Source: Porites lobata (Eukaryota > Cnidaria > Anthozoa > Scleractinia > Poritidae). From it: DNA of 64,000 bases. Positions within the stretch are counted from its first letter, which is position 1, and the number at the start of each line of letters is the position of its first letter. Positions 57,979 to 64,000 of the stretch are shown here, piece after piece. Made by a program: the position numbers and the translations under genes. The stretch covers positions 4,022,001-4,086,000 of the forward strand of contig CALNXK010000021.1 in the NCBI GenBank assembly GCA_942486035.1, read 5' to 3'. The notes beneath the pieces were generated by a model. That model was given only the letters and a program-made list of their open reading frames with translations. It did not search any database and was not told the DNA's origin.

Positions 57979-59669
57979 GCCACGGAACGCCGGTCGCTGT
58001 TGGCACTGCTTTGCGAGCAGAGGCGAACAGATCATAGGAGAGTACCCAAAAACAATTACATTTTTTATTATCCCTGGGAATTTCGTTTAGTGGTAAAATG
58101 CAACGCGCGTTTCATTAAAAAAAAGTCAGCCAGTTAAAAAGTGAAATACGGGCCCGTCGATAAAGAATAGCCAGGTCTGATCCAGGATAAGGGCCCGGGG
58201 GATCAGCCCCCCTCCCCCCCTCCTGGATCCCGGTTCTGGAAGAATAAGTACGATCAATCGAAAATACCTTAGGGCATGCAGTAATTGATTAAGGTCCTGA
58301 AAAAGGTTTAATTTAGGTTTTTTTAATAGGAAAATATCAGAGAAAAAAATAATATCTGGGAAAATATCGAGTATACTATTTCAACTGATCAGGTAAAAAA
58401 GGAACTTCCGGTGGTGAGTTGTGAGCGGAAATGCTTTGCTGTTTTCTCTGTAAGTTGATACTCTCCGGGTAGGTATATTTGTTGTTGCTTTGATCCCGTC
58501 AATAATTCACCCTAATCGTTCTCCATTTTTCGGGAAGTGAGACGTAAATTGTATGGCATACATTTGAACATCTTCGTTGGCCTTTGAAAATTTCATTCAG
58601 GTATGATGTAGTTAGAATAACGGTTTGTCGTGTTTATTGTCTTATGCCGGTTAGTTTTAGCTCGGCTTAACCCAGAACGTCAATTTTTTAGATCAGAGCT
58701 GTTGACGTTTCTAAACGCCGATCGTGCTCCCTCGGCTTGCATTCATTGATGCAATGTGATATAAACCGGCTTCAAACATGGAAGGATATTCACGTTTGTA
58801 CTATGTGAATTCAAAATGTATTCTTCGATCGGCGTTCTTTATAAACAAGACACGCTATACGTTGAATATCACTTGACAGCCTCCTGCGAATACAGCCACC
58901 ACTCACAGCTCATGGCCATTCTTTTGATTGATACTGATCACGTTTTTTTCTTTTTCACGTTCTCACTTACACCGTAAATATCTTTAATTTTATTTGTGAA
59001 ATCTGAAAAAGAATAAAATGCTAAACAACTGTTCTGTAAGCTGGCGCTGATCAAGACATGTAGAAATCTTACAATTCTTACAAGTGAAAGAGTGACATGT
59101 TAGAAGGCCGGTGTATTATCAATGCAATCTTGTATGTAATACTGTGCTAACATTTGCGGATTAAGACTCCGGGGGTGGGGGGCGGGGTTGGGAAAAGAGC
59201 CCCGCCCATGGCTCCCTCGAATTTTCAGTAAACTATGCCCTTTGCAGCCTTAATTTTTCGACACAGATGGTCTGGGGATTCTTAAACCAGAAAAGAACTT
59301 ATTTCTCTCCCCGTAGCTAGCAAGTAACCCATCTCCCCTTTTGTAAACTTTCTGGATTCGCCCCTGTACGCAAAGCCAATGTTCAGCAATTGCGCCATGG
59401 ACTCTGTCCCTTGATCATGCATGTGGTTGTCACACCGACCTTATATATGTCACCTGTGCATATGGTAATATGATCAATCATACTACTTTTGTATATTGAT
59501 CGTCTGCAAAATTTTTTAGCACTGGTATTTGTTTAGTCTTGCCTAAATATTGCCTAGCCTTTGCTGCCTGCATTTTTAAACTACTGGAGTACACCTTTGG
59601 GACTGGAACCAAGTGTCCGTCTACAGAGTAATGTCCGTCTTATAGGTAAAGAAACAGACTGCATGGCAA

Positions 59670-59711
59670 TAGCCTCCTCTAAGAACGTCTGCGTGGGAGC
59701 ATGGGAGGCTA
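59670..59711. mobile_element. 42-bp TAGCC...GGCTA MITE
   Basis: TAGCCTCC is mirrored by GGAGGCTA. The flanks GCATGGCAA (59661-59669) and GCATGGCAG (59712-59720) are a 9-bp duplication with one change. Probably a deletion derivative of the longer members. Confidence 0.65.
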
Positions 59712-59786
59712 GCATGGCAGGCGTTTGAATGGGAATAGGAGCGAGAGATACCCGTGGGGCCTGCCACGCAAGCTAGTAAAGAAAAA

Positions 59787-60294
59787 GAGGGGGACATTGG
59801 GGGTACCCAATACCGCAATACCGCCAGAAAAATTTGCAAATACCCTGTCGAAAACCCACGAAATAGCGAGGCCGCATTTACGCTTTAATACGTGAAGTTG
59901 TATCCATCTTGCGTGTCTGTTTATCTCAAGCATGTACGCACCAGCAATCAACCTCAGCTATTGCGAGAAAACGTAAGATCTCGAATTTATCATTACAACG
60001 ATCGAAAAGCCCGGTCATTGTACGGAACAACAATTTCATTGTAGATTAACTATCATTTATTAACCTGTATATTTTACATTGTTTTACGTGGCATATTGTA
60101 TTTAGCGCAAAAGAACGGTACCGCAACACCGCGAAAGATCTTCTTTTACCGAATACCATTAGCCAAAAGGATGAAAAACCGCATACTTCAGGGCTAGATG
60201 ATACTGCAATACCGCACATTAAAATCAAAATTACCAAAATAACGCTTGAAAAAAAACTCAATACCGCAATACCGTAAACCCCAATGTCCCCCTC
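59787..60294. mobile_element. 508-bp DNA element with GAGGGGGACATTGGGG ends
   Basis: A 16-bp exact inverted repeat bounds the segment: GAGGGGGACATTGGGG and CCCCAATGTCCCCCTC. CAATACCGCAATACCG occurs just inside each end, in the same orientation. No transposase frame. From 60295 to 62020 nothing is recognised apart from AT-rich DNA. Confidence 0.8.
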
Positions 60295-62020
60295 GAAAAG
60301 CATAATCTAGATGCCCGTTTTACCGAGGTGTTTATCTCATGGGGGTGCCCATTAAGAGAGAATCGAATTTATTTTGTTTTCACTGAGAACCATAATTCTT
60401 AGTTTATAATGAAATTTCCTCTGTCCATCACTTCTGAGTTTGGGAGTACACGTTTTTAATTATTTTATAGAGTTGTGAAAAAAGACAAAATTGTTTCTTC
60501 TTGAATTTGTTATACTCTCATTTTAAGCTGGTAGACATTGCTCTTATTGTTCCTTATCGGTTTAAATTACCATGATTACTTTTTTCGGAAAGAAAACAGG
60601 GCCAATCAGTCGAGTTTCGTTTTTTCCTCAACCCTTTTGTCTTCAAACTGTAACGAAAGTTTGTTCTCGTAGGTTTCCGTTGGCAAGCTACAGTATCGTG
60701 CAACTTTTTTTCTTGCCAGTATGGTTAGTCTTTGTTGGTATATTGCTCAGTACTATACCAGACTAAGAATTTTCAGGTAATTTCTCCTCAGTTCCGGTAA
60801 TTTAGGTCTGCTTTTCTAGATACGAATTAAGAGTCTTTAAATATTGCACTGTTGTGTCTGAAGAAGAATTTTCACCAATTTGATTCGAATCCACATCCGG
60901 CCACTTCTGATCTTTTATCCTCTATTACATGGCTGGCTCAGCGAGCGGCCGGCAAGATGAAGGAGCCAGTGTTCTGATTGGCTACCCGAGCAGGAAAGAT
61001 GTAGCGGTATTAAACTTCGGCCTGCTTTGTTTTGTCGACAATTGAAACACAATGAAAACCGCCAGCAACGCAGGCTAGAAAGATGGTCCTATCTTTTTTG
61101 CCCGTTCGGAATATCGCCAACCTTGTACCGCAAGAAAAGATTTTGTTTCGGCCATATAATAAACCCTGATTGATCACGCTTGTTCAGTCAAGATTGCTGA
61201 ACGTCTTGAATGTCGGCCTCGTTCTTTTTCGTGCCTGTTTTCATGGACCTTGACGATAAAAAAGTTAAGAAAAAAAAAATTGGCCAGCTTCCATCCAGCT
61301 TGACCGAACAAGCTTGGCCAAAATTAAACACATGCATTGTATATCAGCTGAATTAAGTCGAAGCCCGTAAGTTTGGCTGTCAAAATCAACGTTATGTGAG
61401 CCTGGCTGTAGCTTCAACTGAAGCTTTTTAAGGGAAAAAGAAACTGAAAGCAAGCAAGAAAGAAAAGGAATCAAAAAGTGCAAATTTTTAGGCTTGGTCT
61501 TGGAACATTCAAAGCGAAGAGGTTAACCCTACAAAAGTCAAATGACAACTTAATGAAGATGTGTTTGCAACGTTATATCTTTTTAGTCTGTGGATGAAAG
61601 CCTATTTTGTTACCATTCAAATGAAACCTCTTCATTAGTTTACTTTTGCTTGGAACCAAACATATTGCGAAATAAGAGTTTCTTTTTCTCTTCAATTTAA
61701 ACTGAATTCCTCAGTACTAAGAGTGAAAGGTTAGAAGTAACCTTATATTGCTACCGGGCTAACAACATGCAAAGTAGAAATAAATACTAGCTTCCTTGGT
61801 TCTATCAAGGCAAGGCGGAATGATCCGATGAAAGCTATGCACGTTGCCAGGGATTTTATGTGAATAGCCGTGTCAATGAATCGTTCTTAGGTGATCCATT
61901 GTAGAGTCAGTTTTCGAATAGTGTGAAAAAGAAAATTGTTCGGAGAAAAATGGCGAGAATTCTTTAACTCTTTAATTACACATACAATTCTCCACCGTGA
62001 GATCCACACATTTCCTTATA

Positions 62021-62105
62021 CAGTGGAACCTCGATTTAACGAAAGGCTTAGGGACTGGCAAATTTGTTTGCTATAACGAGGTTTCGTTATATCGAGGATC
62101 TATTG
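62021..62105. mobile_element. Half of a CAGTGGAACCTCG (pogo/Tigger-type) element
   Basis: CAGTGGAACCTCGATTTAAC follows TA, and an inverted CGAGGTTTCGTTATATCGAG lies 50 bp on. The CAGTGGAACCTC end is of the kind found on pogo-related elements. It may be a short internally deleted copy. Confidence 0.45.
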
Positions 62106-62298
62106 AAAGATAAGTTGAGAGAATTTGTTAGAAGACCAAAGCGTTTTCTCTTATTAATGGTTATAACCTTTCGTCTACTATGTTATCGTTAGGAGAAAAT
62201 TGATGTTGGTCACTCTTTGAACTGTAAGGTCTGAATAAACCCACTCATTTGTCCAATAGTTCTAACGTTAAGTGGCAGCTGCGCAAAAGTGAATAGTA

Positions 62299-62783
62299 CA
62301 GTGAAACCTCTTTTAAGGGTACACCTTCAGGACCTTCCCAGGTGTCCGCCCAATAGAGTTTTGTAAAAATTGCGCAATGTTTTTGAACGAGTTTCAACGG
62401 TTACTCTGTATTGTGATAAAGTTCCATGTTGTTAAGGAAGCTAAGGACGCTGTGCTTTACGTTATGCAAGACTTTCGGTCTAATATACAGTTTATTGAAA
62501 GCTAAATGTATTGATTTATCTTTATTAATCGACTACAGCTGCTACAGTACTAGATATTTCAAGGACGTAATGCAATACGACTAATTCAATTCAATTCAGT
62601 CCGGTGTTAAAATTAGCCAAATACAATTAATTTTAGTGTCTGCTTTCGCTTAAGAGAGGTCTCCGCCGAATAGGGGTTAGTTATAAAGGGAAATATAAGA
62701 CGTTAATTTCGGGACCCGGCTTAGTGTCCGCTTAATAGAGGGTGTCCGCTTAATGGGGGGTCCGCTTAATAGAGGTTTCACTG
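62299..62783. mobile_element. 485-bp MITE with CAGTGAAACCTC ends and TA target
   Basis: The left CAGTGAAACCTCTTTTAAGG and the right TTAATAGAGGTTTCACTG are inverted, with TA at 62297-62298 and 62784-62785. CGCTTAATAGAGG modules repeat near the right end. Likely a non-autonomous pogo/mariner relative. From 62786 to 63260 several overlapping frames exist on both strands, none recognisable. Confidence 0.75.
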
Positions 62784-63303
62784 TATTAGAGGAAGTCTTG
62801 CTTTCCATCTTATAGTAATGCATTTGATCCACCAAATTACGTGTTCTGCTAACTGCCTCACCCCACTGACCACCATGGCGAGGAAAACAGAGCTCGCCCA
62901 TGACACCATGCGCGGCGCTAACAGCACGCAGGGATGCCTGCAGACGAGAGATTTTTGCTAACAGAAACAATCATGCGAAAAACGCACGAATCTGCCGGCA
63001 TTAAGGGTGGGGGAGAGGTTACTGCGTCTGCCAACATAGCGGATAGCATCGATGAAGTCAAAGTAAGGAACAGCGAGGTGATGGAGGCCGGACGCCTTAT
63101 GACGTCTACACAAAGCCTGACCCAAATACAGTAGATAGCAGATTTGCGCGCTCTGCGTATAACTATGAAACTCAACTTTTACGATCAGTTCGTCAGATAA
63201 AAACTTCGTCATTTAAAATATGATATATGACTGCCAGTTTCATTCGTATTGCAGAAAGTGACGTCACATCTTAGTTTAGCCAGTCGTTGTTGATCACATC
63301 ACC

Positions 63304-64000
63304 ATGAATCTTTATTCCAAGTATATGGAGATCGCACCGTCTTTCCTTTACGGCCTGTTGTGTTTCTCTGCCATCTTAGTGTGGACGTTGGTTGCGATTC
63401 TTACCCTACCCCTTTGGTTGTTGTTCAGAGTTTTTAAATGGTCCCAAGGCGTCATCATTTCCTATTATAAACTGGGAAGAATTTTGGCGAGCAATGACGT
63501 ACCATTCCTTCACGAGACGGAGATCAATCGTAACTATATCAATGGACTATTCGTGTTGGAGGGGGTAATTGGTTTGGATGACCTTCGCAAGCTTATTCTC
63601 TCCCGTGTGGTGCAAAATAGTGAGGAACCCAGCTACGCACGCATGCGTAAACGCGTCGTCAAACAATACTGGCGCTATGTATGGGTAGACGAACAGGATT
63701 TTGATATAAAGAAGCATGTGTTTAAATACGATGGTATTGCTCCGCGCAGTGAAGATGAACTACAACAAGTGCTTAGTGAGCAGTTCTCGTCAGCTATGTG
63801 CGATGATATCTCGCCTTGGGAGATTATAGTGACGCCTATGGACATGCCAGGAAAGGATCAAACTGCTATTTGTATGAGAATTCACCACACTATAGGAGAT
63901 GCCTTTGCCTTGATTGGCCTTTTTTGCAGGCTGATGGATAAGAAGCCAGAACTACTGCGCGTCAAAAAACCGGTGACTACCCCTTGTGACAAACAGAAAC
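63304..64000 (+). CDS. WS/DGAT-like O-acyltransferase, paralogue 2 (exon 1 only, cut by window end)
   Basis: Starts MNLYSKYMEIAPSFLYGLL and runs 697 bp to the window edge, two bases short of where exon 1 ends in paralogue 1. The protein is roughly 92-93% identical to paralogue 1 by eye, including the anchor, YINGLFVLEG, the RRVVKQYW-like block and RIHHTIGDA with the same Ala in place of the consensus Gly. The 5' flank (TCGTATTGCAG to ATG) is also conserved. Tandem duplication, same strand. The remaining exons lie beyond the window. Confidence 0.85.
   Translation, partial: MNLYSKYMEIAPSFLYGLLCFSAILVWTLVAILTLPLWLLFRVFKWSQGVIISYYKLGRILASNDVPFLHETEINRNYINGLFVLEGVIGLDDLRKLILSRVVQNSEEPSYARMRKRVVKQYWRYVWVDEQDFDIKKHVFKYDGIAPRSEDELQQVLSEQFSSAMCDDISPWEIIVTPMDMPGKDQTAICMRIHHTIGDAFALIGLFCRLMDKKPELLRVKKPVTTPCDKQK

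Noticed and set aside
62677..63212. Cluster of overlapping frames on both strands before acceptor paralogue 2
   Set aside because: Frames break into each other, no family is recognised, and part falls in a MITE. A decayed gene or transposon piece is possible but unsupported.
1..64000. CRISPR arrays, bacterial operons, tRNA or rRNA genes
   Set aside because: The tandem repeats lack unique spacers, genes are spliced and eukaryotic, and no tRNA or rRNA signature was noticed by eye. A tRNAscan run would be needed to exclude tRNA genes fully.

Overview
The window looks like nuclear DNA of a cnidarian, most likely a stony coral. It is AT-rich, its genes have many short exons with GT-AG introns, and the intergenic space is packed with short palindromic (MITE-like) elements and dead LINE fragments. 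The protein families fit: vertebrate-like 4-hydroxyphenylpyruvate dioxygenase, animal WS/DGAT-type acyltransferases, Band 7/SPFH paralogues and multipass membrane proteins. The phylum call is inference from style and family content. No search was run.

Layout. 1-6 kb: two Band 7-type first exons on the minus strand (2429-2542 and 5687-5797), both ending in the same motif and the same intron phase. 6-10.3 kb: a complete four-exon Band 7/SPFH gene on the plus strand, starting head-to-head with the 5.8-kb exon. 9.8-26.8 kb: an old tandem duplication of about 8.5 kb. Each copy carries the last exon of the Band 7 gene plus one intronless multipass membrane protein gene on the minus strand (12835-13752 and 22483-23349). 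Copy-specific LINEs, MITEs and a 111-bp satellite were inserted later. 26.8-31 kb: gene-poor repeat DNA with a third fragment of the duplicated flank. 31-32.3 kb: a 434-residue multipass membrane protein on the minus strand. 33-45.5 kb: a complete 15-exon HPD gene (385 residues) whose introns hold many foldback elements. 46-51.8 kb: repeat-rich intergenic DNA. 51.9-53.9 kb: a complete three-exon WS/DGAT-like acyltransferase (504 residues). 54-63.3 kb: gene-free, with MITEs. 63.3 kb to the end: exon 1 of a tandem paralogue of the acyltransferase, cut by the window edge.

The genes do not form one pathway. HPD is the second step of tyrosine breakdown, the acyltransferases are neutral-lipid enzymes, and the Band 7 and membrane proteins look like a locally amplified cluster. 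The most interesting features are the orphan Band 7 terminal exon, which is intact and mostly synonymously diverged so could serve as an alternative 3' exon; the fast-diverging membrane-protein pair, one of which gained a new C-terminal tail from an insertion; and a group of MITEs with 9-bp target-site duplications, including two stacked at the same target.
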